A stretch of DNA of 61,863 nucleotides from RGIG5579 sp045655865. GTDB lineage: Bacteria > Bacillota > Clostridia > Oscillospirales > SIG627. Position numbers and translations under genes: made by a program. Where the stretch lies: contig JAZOQB010000035.1 of NCBI GenBank assembly GCA_045655865.1, positions 1 through 61,863 on the forward strand, written 5' to 3'. The notes beneath the pieces were generated by a model that was not told where the DNA came from, ran no database searches, and saw only the letters and a program-made list of their open reading frames with translations. Positions 16,043 through 23,733 of the stretch are shown in pieces; the first letter of the stretch is position 1; the number at the start of each line of letters is the position of its first letter.

Positions 16043-18253
16043 TTATTTCTTTTTGGCAATGGGACAGTTTTGCAAGCAACGTTCAATGATAATATCAATA
16101 AAGTGAGGATTTCGATAGCAAAGCGTCTGGATCTTATCTTTGTTGCTCTGAATTTCCTTGATGGTTTCATCGTCAAGGGTTTCGGGAAGTTTTACGTCGG
16201 GCAACTTCCAACCCAACTGAGCAGAGCCGGCCCCTTCACACATTGCCAAAGATCTTGCCCAAGCACACTTGGTTTCATCGCGGGTAAATACGGGGTAGGA
16301 GATACCGTCTTTGATCGTAACGTTTTCAAGCTTGTCAAGCAAAGCCTGCATCGGGCAAGCCGTTGCACAAGCTTTGCATCCTTCGGGGCAAAGATTTTTT
16401 GTGTTTACTGCGGTGGGAGTGAGCTCGGCATCGGTTAACACGAAGGTAAAGCGCATTCTGGGACCGTATTTTTCATTTACGACCATTCCGCCTTTACCCA
16501 GTACGCCAAGTCCTGCAGCGACGGCAAACGGAGCGTTGGCACGAAGGTCGGGCATATGACGTCCGAATTTTCCGATGGTCGTGTGAGAATCGGGAGCAAG
16601 CTCAGCCAGCGGAATGGCTTGATACCCGCGGGCTACCAGGTTGCTGCAAAGGTCCACGCCGGCCCAGATGCTTTCCTTGTGTATTTCATAATGAGCATAC
16701 GCATAAGCGGAACCGTCTTCTGCTTCCTGAACGCCTGCAAGCTCTACAGCGCGTTCGGGAAGGGCCTCTGCCAAGCAGACGATAGATTTCATGCCGGGGA
16801 ACTGTTCTTTGATCTGCTCGATTCCGGGATAGGTAATATCGTCAAAGGTGCCAACGGTTACCATATCCATGTTTTTGAAAATATCAAGCTCGGGGGAAAG
16901 ATTGGGAACACACTCATCGTTCCATTCGCGCAAAACCAACGTCTGTGGTTTGAAAGGAATGTTACAGATAATAGCGGAAAGTGCAACGTATCTGCCTTCT
17001 TTTTCCCAGCCGGCATTGAGAGAAGCTTGTGCTGCAATACCGGTGGCTTTCCAATCCTGAATTGCCTCGTAACCCAGATCGTCAAGATAACGGGTGGCGT
17101 CAATGGCAAAACAAGAGCCCCGGTCATTCAATGCCGAAATCAGATGTTTTCTGTTTCTCGCATTCAACTCGTTTTCGGTTGTAAAGCTGTGGGTGTAACG
17201 GCCGATCGTAATTACGGTGGTGAAGGTCTCGAAAAATTGCTCGGTTCTGAAGCCTTCGTCAAAATTCTGCTTGTTGTTTACAAAATCGGAAAGGGGCTGA
17301 ATGGTGATGCGGTCGGCACCGGCATCCAAAGCCAATTTCTTGATTCTTTCAAGCATTTCTTCGTGGGATTTTTTCACGATCATCTTTTTGCGCAATGCAC
17401 CGGGGGTGTATTTGCGGTTGATGGAACGCTTTTTGGGAGTCATGCAATGCTTGAATGAACTGCACATGTAACCGTGGTTCTTCACTCTTTTACCGGTTTC
17501 AACTCCCTTATAAATCTTCTCTTCGTCCATATCATCGATATCGGCAAGAAGATCGGTGTCAAGATGGGCCTGTTCGCCCCAGAAGCAACGCCAACGGTTG
17601 ATGTTGGGGTAACGGAAATGTTTTCCTTCAATGGTGAAATCGAAAAATTTCGGGTCATTCAGGCGCTCTTCGCCGTAGTTTCTGCCTGCACAGTGTTTGG
17701 CACAAGCCATGCAGCCATCGCAGAGCGGGTCGCCGTTATAAAGCGGATCATATTCCAGCTCAGCCTCAGTAATAAACGAAATAATACGTTCACGGGGACC
17801 GTATTCGGGCGACATTACCATACCGTGATAGCCGTATTCGCCCAGACCTGCGGCAACGAATGCAGGCATATGATTCCAGGAAGCGGTGTGCTCGTAAGGA
17901 ATGTCTTTATAGGTCCTGTGTCTCCAATAGGTGGTACAGGGCTGCGGAATGGTGTTATAACCTTGTTCTTCAAGCCATTTGCACATGCGGAAGCACATGG
18001 CATCAAGCTTTGGAATCATACCGATCTGAAAAGCGGCAGGGAAGTTGGGGTTGGGCTCGCCGCACCAGTCAACCGAAGCATCAGGATGGTGAATGCCAAA
18101 GCACACGACCGATTTTGCTTCTGGCAAATGGGCTTGGGGTCTTAACATATGGGGCATGCCTTCAAAACGGGATACGGGAGCAATACCAACCATATCAGCT
18201 CCAAGATCAAGAGCCATTTTTTTAATTGCTTTTGTCAGTTCCTTCTTATTCAT
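16043..18253 (-). CDS. Tandem-duplicated QueG/reductive-dehalogenase-like Fe-S protein
   Basis: A 736-residue protein built of two related halves. Each half opens with a helix and then LGAD-M/R-x-x-I-x-P (residues 15-25 and again near 315-330), and each closes with a ferredoxin-like cluster motif. The first is CDGCMACAKHC near residues 174-186; the second is CPEGCKACATACP near 620-632, followed by a further Cys in KCAWARSLAMCEG. This resembles the 4Fe-4S domain of epoxyqueuosine reductase and corrinoid reductive dehalogenases. No Tat or Sec signal is visible, so it is cytoplasmic. Substrate and any corrinoid requirement are unknown. The ATG at 18253 follows AAAGGAG and is preferred over 18283. 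It is divergent from an AraC regulator. Confidence 0.8.
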   Translation of the reverse strand: MNKKELTKAIKKMALDLGADMVGIAPVSRFEGMPHMLRPQAHLPEAKSVVCFGIHHPDASVDWCGEPNPNFPAAFQIGMIPKLDAMCFRMCKWLEEQGYNTIPQPCTTYWRHRTYKDIPYEHTASWNHMPAFVAAGLGEYGYHGMVMSPEYGPRERIISFITEAELEYDPLYNGDPLCDGCMACAKHCAGRNYGEERLNDPKFFDFTIEGKHFRYPNINRWRCFWGEQAHLDTDLLADIDDMDEEKIYKGVETGKRVKNHGYMCSSFKHCMTPKKRSINRKYTPGALRKKMIVKKSHEEMLERIKKLALDAGADRITIQPLSDFVNNKQNFDEGFRTEQFFETFTTVITIGRYTHSFTTENELNARNRKHLISALNDRGSCFAIDATRYLDDLGYEAIQDWKATGIAAQASLNAGWEKEGRYVALSAIICNIPFKPQTLVLREWNDECVPNLSPELDIFKNMDMVTVGTFDDITYPGIEQIKEQFPGMKSIVCLAEALPERAVELAGVQEAEDGSAYAYAHYEIHKESIWAGVDLCSNLVARGYQAIPLAELAPDSHTTIGKFGRHMPDLRANAPFAVAAGLGVLGKGGMVVNEKYGPRMRFTFVLTDAELTPTAVNTKNLCPEGCKACATACPMQALLDKLENVTIKDGISYPVFTRDETKCAWARSLAMCEGAGSAQLGWKLPDVKLPETLDDETIKEIQSNKDKIQTLCYRNPHFIDIIIERCLQNCPIAKKK

Positions 18254-18377
18254 TTCCTTTACTCCTTTCAGTACTGCTTTCATTGTAATAAAATGCAGAA
18301 AAATTTTGTATGGGAAAATGAAATATTTATATGGACAAATTCGCTCATTTCGTGTTATTCTTGATGGGGTGATAAAA

Positions 18378-19187
18378 ATGAATACTTTTCAGGATAACTA
18401 CTTTGATTTTAAAATTAAAAGCGACTTGAATTTGCACTATTGCGGAAACCGAGAAGCATCCATTGACCACAGATACAAACATAAGCAGGCTGCATATTTG
18501 CTGACGTTTGTTGTTTCCGGTGAAGCGGTTCTCACGGTAAGGAATAAAAAATACGATTTATCCACGGGTGATTTTTGCACGTTCTTTCCCCGATCCAATG
18601 CATCATATATTACCAAATCCGGTGTTCCGTGGAGCATCAGATGGGTGACGCTAACGGGGGATCAACTGCAGGAATTATTGCCAATGTTGGGCTTTACGCC
18701 TGAAAATCCTATTATCAAGGTAGCAGACCCTTCGGAAATTGAAAGAATACTCGAAAAACTGTTTGTTGTTACACCGAAAGACGATTTGAGAAGCAAAATA
18801 TCGGCGTTGTCTTTGATTTACCAGTTATTTTCACAGCTGGCTAAATCTTCGGTTTCACCGATCAAAAATGAAGTAGTCGCGGATGCAGCGGAATATATTT
18901 CCCGTCACTATAACCGGGAATTAACCGTGGAATCACTTGCTCAACGAGCTTTTCTGAATGCAAACTATTTTTCGAAATTATTTACAGCCAATGTTGGAAT
19001 TACACCGCAGCAATTGATTATCAGAACACGAATGGAAAAGGCGAAGGAATTGCTTTTATATTCTGAGCTTTCAGCCGGAGAGATCGCATCGGCGGTTGGT
19101 TTTTCGGATGCACTGTATTTCAGTCGCGCTTTCAAAAAGTACACCGGTACCTCTCCGTCGGAATTCCGCAAACAAAAAACAAGGTGA
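18378..19187 (+). CDS. AraC-family transcriptional regulator
   Basis: A 269-residue regulator with an N-terminal cupin-like sensing domain (about residues 1-150) and a C-terminal double helix-turn-helix (about residues 165-269). The latter includes the LTVESLAQRAFLNANYFSKLF helix pair and the ending AVGFSDALYFSRAFKKYTGTSPSEFR. The start is taken at the ATG at 18378, after GGGGTGAT, because it begins the recognisable domain; the frame is open further upstream. It is divergent from the tandem Fe-S reductase, sharing a 124-base intergenic region, which is the usual arrangement for a regulator and its target. Confidence 0.92.
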   Translation: MNTFQDNYFDFKIKSDLNLHYCGNREASIDHRYKHKQAAYLLTFVVSGEAVLTVRNKKYDLSTGDFCTFFPRSNASYITKSGVPWSIRWVTLTGDQLQELLPMLGFTPENPIIKVADPSEIERILEKLFVVTPKDDLRSKISALSLIYQLFSQLAKSSVSPIKNEVVADAAEYISRHYNRELTVESLAQRAFLNANYFSKLFTANVGITPQQLIIRTRMEKAKELLLYSELSAGEIASAVGFSDALYFSRAFKKYTGTSPSEFRKQKTR

Positions 19188-19213
19188 TGCGAAAGCATCG
19201 CCTTGCTTTTTTT
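19180..19213 (+). terminator. Terminator of the AraC gene
   Basis: CAAGGTGATGC (19180-19190), a GAAA tetraloop and GCATCGCCTTG (19195-19205) are followed by a run of seven T's. The gene's stop codon lies inside the 5' arm. Confidence 0.92.
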
Positions 19214-19309
19214 GTATCAAAATTTTTAAAGAAAGAATGATTTGAATTGAAAGCATATCCATGCCCTGAATTGCAAACACTAATTTTATTAAAAATCGGA
19301 GGAAATGTT

Positions 19310-20617
19310 ATGCAATCGGTTTGGGGAAAAAGCACGTCAAAGGTGCATTTTGATGCGCTTTATGGAAGTCGATGTGTGGACGTTTTGATCATCGGCGGCG
19401 GGATCGCGGGTGTTTTGTGCGCTTACAAGTTAAAAAATGCGGGCGTGGATTGTGCGCTGGTGGAAGCGGCGGAGATCTGTGGCGGTGTTACGGGGAACAC
19501 CACGGCAAAGATCACATTACAGCACGGAGCGATCTTTGACAAAATGATACAACGCTTTGGGGCGGATAAGACTCGGTGTTATGTGGACGCACAGATCAAA
19601 GCGTGTAAGGAATATGCGCGGCTTTGTAAGAATATCGACTGTGACTACGAAACGAGAGATTCTTACGTTTATTCTTTCAACCAGAGATGGAAAATCGAAA
19701 AGGAAGTTGCTGCCCTTGAACGAGTTGGCGTGAAAGCTGGGTTTTCCAATGCACGGGAGCTTCCGTTTGCTGTTGCGGGAGCGGTTTGTGTCAAGAATCA
19801 AGCCCAGTTTCACCCTTTAAAATTTCTATATAGCATCGCTCAGGATCTTCCCATCTATGAGCATACCAAGGTGGTGGAGCTGATGCCCCATAAGGCCGTT
19901 ACAAACCTAGGCGAGATCACTTATAAAAAACTGATCGTAGCAACACATTTTCCGATCCTCAACAAGCACGGCCTGTATCCGCTCAAGCTCTATCAACACC
20001 GCTCGTACGTTTTAGCGCTTAAGGGCGCTTTCAATGTGGCCGGAATGTACGTTGACCAGTCCGACACGGGATTATCCTTTCGTACCTATGGCGACCTTTT
20101 GCTTCTTGGCGGAGGAGGGCATCGAACGGGAAAACAGGGCGGATGTTGGCGGGAGCTGGAAGATTTTGCAAGAAAGCATTACAAAAATGCACAGATCGTC
20201 GCGAAATGGGCAACTCAGGACTGTATGACGCTGGATGACGTGCCATACATTGGGCAGTATTCAAAATCCACACCCGATATGTTCGTGGCAACCGGTTTTA
20301 ACAAATGGGGAATGACAAATGCCATGGTTGCAGCCGATATTCTTTGCGATCTGGTGCGGGAAAAGACCAATCCGTACGCATCGTTTTTTTCGCCTTCTCG
20401 CACCGTTTGGCGCCCACAGCTTTTGGCCAATGCCTTGGAATCAACGATAGGACTTCTCACGCCAACCAAGCCGCGATGTCCGCATTTGGGTTGTGCACTC
20501 AAATTCAATCGCGCAGAGCATACCTGGGATTGCCCTTGCCACGGATCACGTTTTACAGAGCGCGGAGAGCTTATTGATAATCCCGCAACAGACGATCATC
20601 GGTCAATAGGGAAATAA
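19310..20617 (+). CDS. FAD-dependent oxidoreductase with C-terminal Rieske [2Fe-2S] domain
   Basis: A 435-residue flavoprotein of the DAO/glycine-oxidase fold. The dinucleotide motif VLIIGGGIAGVLCAYKL is near residues 24-40, with GGVTGNTTAKIT near 57-68 and a GYTP-like closing region near residue 330. The C-terminus adds a Rieske domain with CPHLGC near residue 389 and CPCHGS near residue 408, complete for a [2Fe-2S] cluster. Similar fusions occur across bacteria, usually with unknown substrate. The ATG at 19310 has a GGAGGAAAT site and is preferred over the in-frame ATG at 19247. It follows the AraC terminator on the same strand. Confidence 0.92.
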   Translation: MQSVWGKSTSKVHFDALYGSRCVDVLIIGGGIAGVLCAYKLKNAGVDCALVEAAEICGGVTGNTTAKITLQHGAIFDKMIQRFGADKTRCYVDAQIKACKEYARLCKNIDCDYETRDSYVYSFNQRWKIEKEVAALERVGVKAGFSNARELPFAVAGAVCVKNQAQFHPLKFLYSIAQDLPIYEHTKVVELMPHKAVTNLGEITYKKLIVATHFPILNKHGLYPLKLYQHRSYVLALKGAFNVAGMYVDQSDTGLSFRTYGDLLLLGGGGHRTGKQGGCWRELEDFARKHYKNAQIVAKWATQDCMTLDDVPYIGQYSKSTPDMFVATGFNKWGMTNAMVAADILCDLVREKTNPYASFFSPSRTVWRPQLLANALESTIGLLTPTKPRCPHLGCALKFNRAEHTWDCPCHGSRFTERGELIDNPATDDHRSIGK

Positions 20618-21030
20618 ATATTTCACCGACAAGCAAAAAAAAATCTTGTCGGTGGTTCATTTCATTTCTTGCTGTTAAAGTTTAGTTACTCAAGTAAAAC
20701 AAAAAATCCGAACGCTTCTCCAAGTAAGAGGATGTTCGGATTATTTTTATGTGGCGAGGTTTTTTTAATGGATTTGAGAAAGCCAAACCTTAAAACCCAC
20801 CATCAAACGTATATTCAAACCGTATGAAAGCGGCACATTGGTGTTTTCGAAAACAATGGTTTTCCAAATAGAAAAAATATCAAAAAAAAGAAATTTTTCA
20901 ACAAAAAACATTGAAATCATGCTATTTTATCATGTTTATATTGATATGTTTGAAAAAATATAATAAAATAATTTCACTGAATGCAAGATTTTTTGCATAA
21001 AAAACAAAATGATTCATAGGATGGGGAAAA
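20618..21030. other. AT-rich intergenic region with two hairpins
   Basis: Two hairpins lie after the FAD/Rieske gene. ACCGACAAG/CTTGTCGGT (20625-20653) has an A-rich loop. AATCCGAAC/GTTCGGATT (20705-20742) is followed by ATTTTTAT, and the second is a plausible terminator. The remaining 290 bases before the MgtC gene are strongly AT-rich. I see no open reading frame or clear regulatory motif, and no M-box-like Mg sensor could be recognised. Confidence 0.5.
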
Positions 21031-21687
21031 ATGATTGGAGTGATACCATTGAATTTACAGCAGGTTGCATTCCGTTTGTGTTTGGCAGTAGTGATGGGAC
21101 TTTTGATCGGAATGGAGCGCGCAAAGCACGGCAGAGCTGCCGGAATGCGCACCCACGTCCTTGTTTGCCTCGGTGCGACGATCACCGCCATGACAGGTGT
21201 GTTTGCCCATTCGGTCTTTGGCGGCGGTGATGTTACAAGAATTTCGGCGCAGGTCATCAGTGGGGTTGGTTTTTTGGGCGCCGGAATGATCATTTTGAAA
21301 AATGATAATATGATTACCGGCCTCACAACGGCGGCCGGTGTATGGGCAACTGCAACCCTCGGAATCGCTGTGGGATACGGTTTTTACAGTGTTGCTGTGA
21401 TCGCCACCGCACTGTTTTTAATTACGCTGATGCTCTTTTCCAAGTTTGAGAGAAGAAAGAAAAACACCGAGGTGATTTATCTTGAAATCTCGGATATGAA
21501 AAGGCTCAATGCACTTATGGAAGAAATTCGCGAAAAAATTCCGAAAGAGCTGACCTTTCGTGTTCTTCCGCCGAAAAGCGGCATGACCGGACACATCGGT
21601 CTGGAGCTTGTCATGGATCGCAGAAAAGCGCCCGGTGTAGATGTATTTTTAGAGCTTGAAAGCGTTGTTTTTGCATTGGAGATCTAA
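21031..21687 (+). CDS. MgtC/SapB-family membrane protein
   Basis: A 218-residue protein with four to five membrane segments. The family signature is present: LVVMGLLIGMER-type near residues 17-31, then AGMRTHVLVCLGATITAM and ISGVGFLGAGMI near residues 78-90. A cytoplasmic C-terminal domain of about 75 residues follows from about residue 143, resembling an ACT-like fold. MgtC proteins are linked to growth in low magnesium, acid tolerance and, in Salmonella, ATP synthase inhibition. The bacterial role here is unknown. The gene stands alone and is closed by a perfect terminator. Confidence 0.92.
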   Translation: MIGVIPLNLQQVAFRLCLAVVMGLLIGMERAKHGRAAGMRTHVLVCLGATITAMTGVFAHSVFGGGDVTRISAQVISGVGFLGAGMIILKNDNMITGLTTAAGVWATATLGIAVGYGFYSVAVIATALFLITLMLFSKFERRKKNTEVIYLEISDMKRLNALMEEIREKIPKELTFRVLPPKSGMTGHIGLELVMDRRKAPGVDVFLELESVVFALEI

Positions 21688-21711
21688 AAAACGAGGAAAG
21701 ATTGCAAAAAG

Positions 21712-21752
21712 AAAAATCCCGTTGAAACTTTTGTTTCAACGGGATTTTTATC
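21712..21752 (+). terminator. Terminator of the MgtC-family gene
   Basis: AAAAATCCCGTTGAAAC (21712-21728) and its exact complement (21733-21749) flank a TTTT loop. The stem is perfect and ends in T's, so it can work in both directions. Confidence 0.93.
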
Positions 21753-21919
21753 ATCTCGGTAGTTTCGCTGGATTCTACAAAACCTAAAGTGTCTTGATGC
21801 ATTTTTTGCAAAACTAAGTTGTTTTGGTGCAAAGCTGAAAAGTTTGGCGCATATTTGGCTTATGTTTGCATTTAGGGTGCGTTTTCATATTGCATCGGTC
21901 AGCTTTTGTTGTTTGTCTA

Positions 21920-21949
21920 TTGACTTTACCGTTTTTTTTGCGTTATAAT
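21920..21949 (+). promoter_or_regulatory. Promoter of the polysaccharide cluster
   Basis: TTGACT (21920-21925) and TATAAT (21944-21949) are spaced by 18 bases. It precedes the UDP-sugar dehydrogenase gene by about 270 bases, giving a long untranslated leader. I see no gene between 21753 and this promoter. Confidence 0.75.
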
Positions 21950-21956
21950 AATTCAG

Positions 21957-22225
21957 AATAATGGGTTGGTGTAACTTGTTGCTCCGGAGTCATTACTGGA
22001 ACTTTTTTGAATCTTGCAACAATCTGGTTGAAAAAGAAAAAGTCCATGTTGCCGTGGCGTGGGTTGAAAAGAAACCGCACGATTTCGCGGTGCGATGCGT
22101 AACCCAAATTGTTTAATATCTTGGATGGTTTATACCTTGAAAAGAGGCTCGGGGATTGGGAGTCTGGGAAGATAAAAGTAACAGTTGATAAAATAAAAAT
22201 GGATACAAAAAGAGAGGGTTAAAAA
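21957..22225 (+). promoter_or_regulatory. Long, partly structured leader before the UDP-sugar dehydrogenase
   Basis: About 270 transcribed but untranslated bases. A stable foldable part lies near 22058-22110: GGGTT pairs with AACCC, enclosing an ACCGC/GCGGT stem around ACGATTTC. GTTGC near 21980 can pair with GCAAC near 22016. No riboswitch class is recognised. Leaders of this length upstream of capsule operons can host attenuation or antitermination elements, but I see no direct evidence of one here. Confidence 0.35.
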
Positions 22226-23536
22226 ATGTCACTCTATGAAAAGATCCTAAACAAAAAAGAAACGATCTCACTTGTAGGACTAGGTTATGTTGGTATGCCT
22301 ATTGCGGTTGCTTTCGCAAGGAAAGTCAAGGTTATCGGTTATGATCTTAACGAAAAGAAAATTGAAGCTTACAAAGCCGGTATAGACCCCACCAACGAAG
22401 TTGGAGATGAAGTTATTAAGAATACGACTGTTGAATTCACCTTCGACGAAACCAGACTTCGCGATGCAAAATTCCATATTGTAGCTGTTCCGACTCCCGT
22501 ATATGACGATCATACTCCGGATTTGACTCCTGTCGAGGGGGCGAGCCGTATTCTTGGTAGAAATCTAACCAAGGGTTCTATTGTTGTTTATGAATCTACT
22601 GTTTATCCTGGAGTAACAGAGGATGTTTGTGTTCCGATACTTGAAAAAGAATCCGGATTGAAATGCGGAGTTGATTTCAAGGTGGGGTATTCTCCCGAGC
22701 GAATCAATCCCGGAGATAAAGTACATCGCCTTGAAACCATCGTGAAAATCGTTTCCGGTATGGATGATGAAACGCTTGACGAGATTGCCAAAGTTTATGA
22801 GCTTGTTGTTGATGCAGGGGTCCACAGAGCCTCTTGTATTAAAGTGGCAGAAGCGGCAAAAGTTATTGAGAATAGTCAGCGCGACATCAATATCGCTTTT
22901 ATGAACGAACTTTCGATTATTTTTAACAAGCTTGGAATTGATACAAAATCTGTGCTCGAAGCAGCCGGAACCAAATGGAATTTTTTGAAATTCTATCCCG
23001 GTCTTGTTGGCGGACATTGCATCGGTGTGGATCCCTACTATCTTACGTACAAAGCAGAGCAAGTCGGATATCATAGCCAAGTAATCCTTTCGGGTCGCCG
23101 TATTAATGATGATATGGGAAAATATATTGCTGAAAACGCAGTTAAGAACCTCATCAGGTCTGGCAAGGCTGTGAAAAATGCGAGAATTGCTATTTTGGGC
23201 TTTACATTTAAGGAAAATTGCCCTGATACAAGAAATACCAAGATTTTTGATATCGTAAAAGAACTCAGGGAATATGGAATTGAGCCGGTTATCGCAGACC
23301 CCACAGCGGACGCTGCCGAGGCTAAGCATCTCTACGGTGTTGAGTTTGTAGAGATTGATACCATTCAAAATATGGATGCCGTTGTGCTCGCTGTAGCGCA
23401 CGAAGAATTTGCACGTTTTACTATGGATAGGATGAACTCTTTCTTCGCGGAAGGACAAAAAGTTCTACTTGATATCAAGGGCTTGCTTAACAGGAAAGAA
23501 TACGAAAATGCAGGCTATTTATACTGGAGACTTTAA
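22226..23536 (+). CDS. UDP-sugar dehydrogenase, WbpO/TviB/WecC type
   Basis: A 436-residue nucleotide sugar dehydrogenase that oxidises a UDP-hexosamine to its uronic acid in two NAD-dependent steps. The Rossmann motif GLGYVGMPIAVAF is near residues 18-30. The catalytic segment GLVGGHCIGVDPYYL, with the active-site Cys, is near residues 260-274, and ESTVYPG is near residue 124. A C-terminal UDP-binding domain follows. Its sequence is closer to the WbpO/TviB group (UDP-GlcNAc or GalNAc) than to UDP-glucose dehydrogenase, by my reading. It starts the polysaccharide cluster. In related loci the next gene is a UDP-GlcNA(cA) 4-epimerase, and its remnant follows here. Confidence 0.9.
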   Translation: MSLYEKILNKKETISLVGLGYVGMPIAVAFARKVKVIGYDLNEKKIEAYKAGIDPTNEVGDEVIKNTTVEFTFDETRLRDAKFHIVAVPTPVYDDHTPDLTPVEGASRILGRNLTKGSIVVYESTVYPGVTEDVCVPILEKESGLKCGVDFKVGYSPERINPGDKVHRLETIVKIVSGMDDETLDEIAKVYELVVDAGVHRASCIKVAEAAKVIENSQRDINIAFMNELSIIFNKLGIDTKSVLEAAGTKWNFLKFYPGLVGGHCIGVDPYYLTYKAEQVGYHSQVILSGRRINDDMGKYIAENAVKNLIRSGKAVKNARIAILGFTFKENCPDTRNTKIFDIVKELREYGIEPVIADPTADAAEAKHLYGVEFVEIDTIQNMDAVVLAVAHEEFARFTMDRMNSFFAEGQKVLLDIKGLLNRKEYENAGYLYWRL

Positions 23537-23537
23537 T

Positions 23538-23733
23538 GTGTTAAGATTTCCCGAGAACGTTTTGTTCCTTGTTACGGGCGGCAGCGCAATACGGGAAATA
23601 TTTGACTATTATAAAAAGAGTAGTGCTGACGGAGTTGTTTTGTGGAAAAAGCCAGTCTTGGATCAAAGAAAATCATGAAGCAATTTCTTCATTAGGTAAA
23701 TTAAAAGAAATTGCAGAGGAGAAAGAAATATGA
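23538..23733 (+). pseudogene. Deletion-scar remnant: SDR epimerase start joined to another gene's end
   Basis: Directly after the dehydrogenase, a GTG at 23538 opens a frame reading LRFPENVLFLVTGG, the typical start of a UDP-GlcNAc 4-epimerase of the WbpP/TviC type. The expected GFIGSN that completes the NAD motif is missing. In the +1 frame a different sequence continues (KSQSWIKENHEAISSLGKLKEI...) and ends with TGA overlapping the ATG of the next gene as ATGA. Such coupling suggests a genuine 3' end of a former upstream gene. The simplest reading is that a deletion joined the 5' end of an epimerase gene to the 3' end of another gene. The second fragment's identity is unknown. Confidence 0.6.

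Noticed and set aside
20760..21030. Mg-sensing M-box riboswitch before the MgtC-family gene
   Set aside because: The region is AT-rich and lacks the GC-rich conserved cores of the M-box; no stable multi-stem fold is evident.
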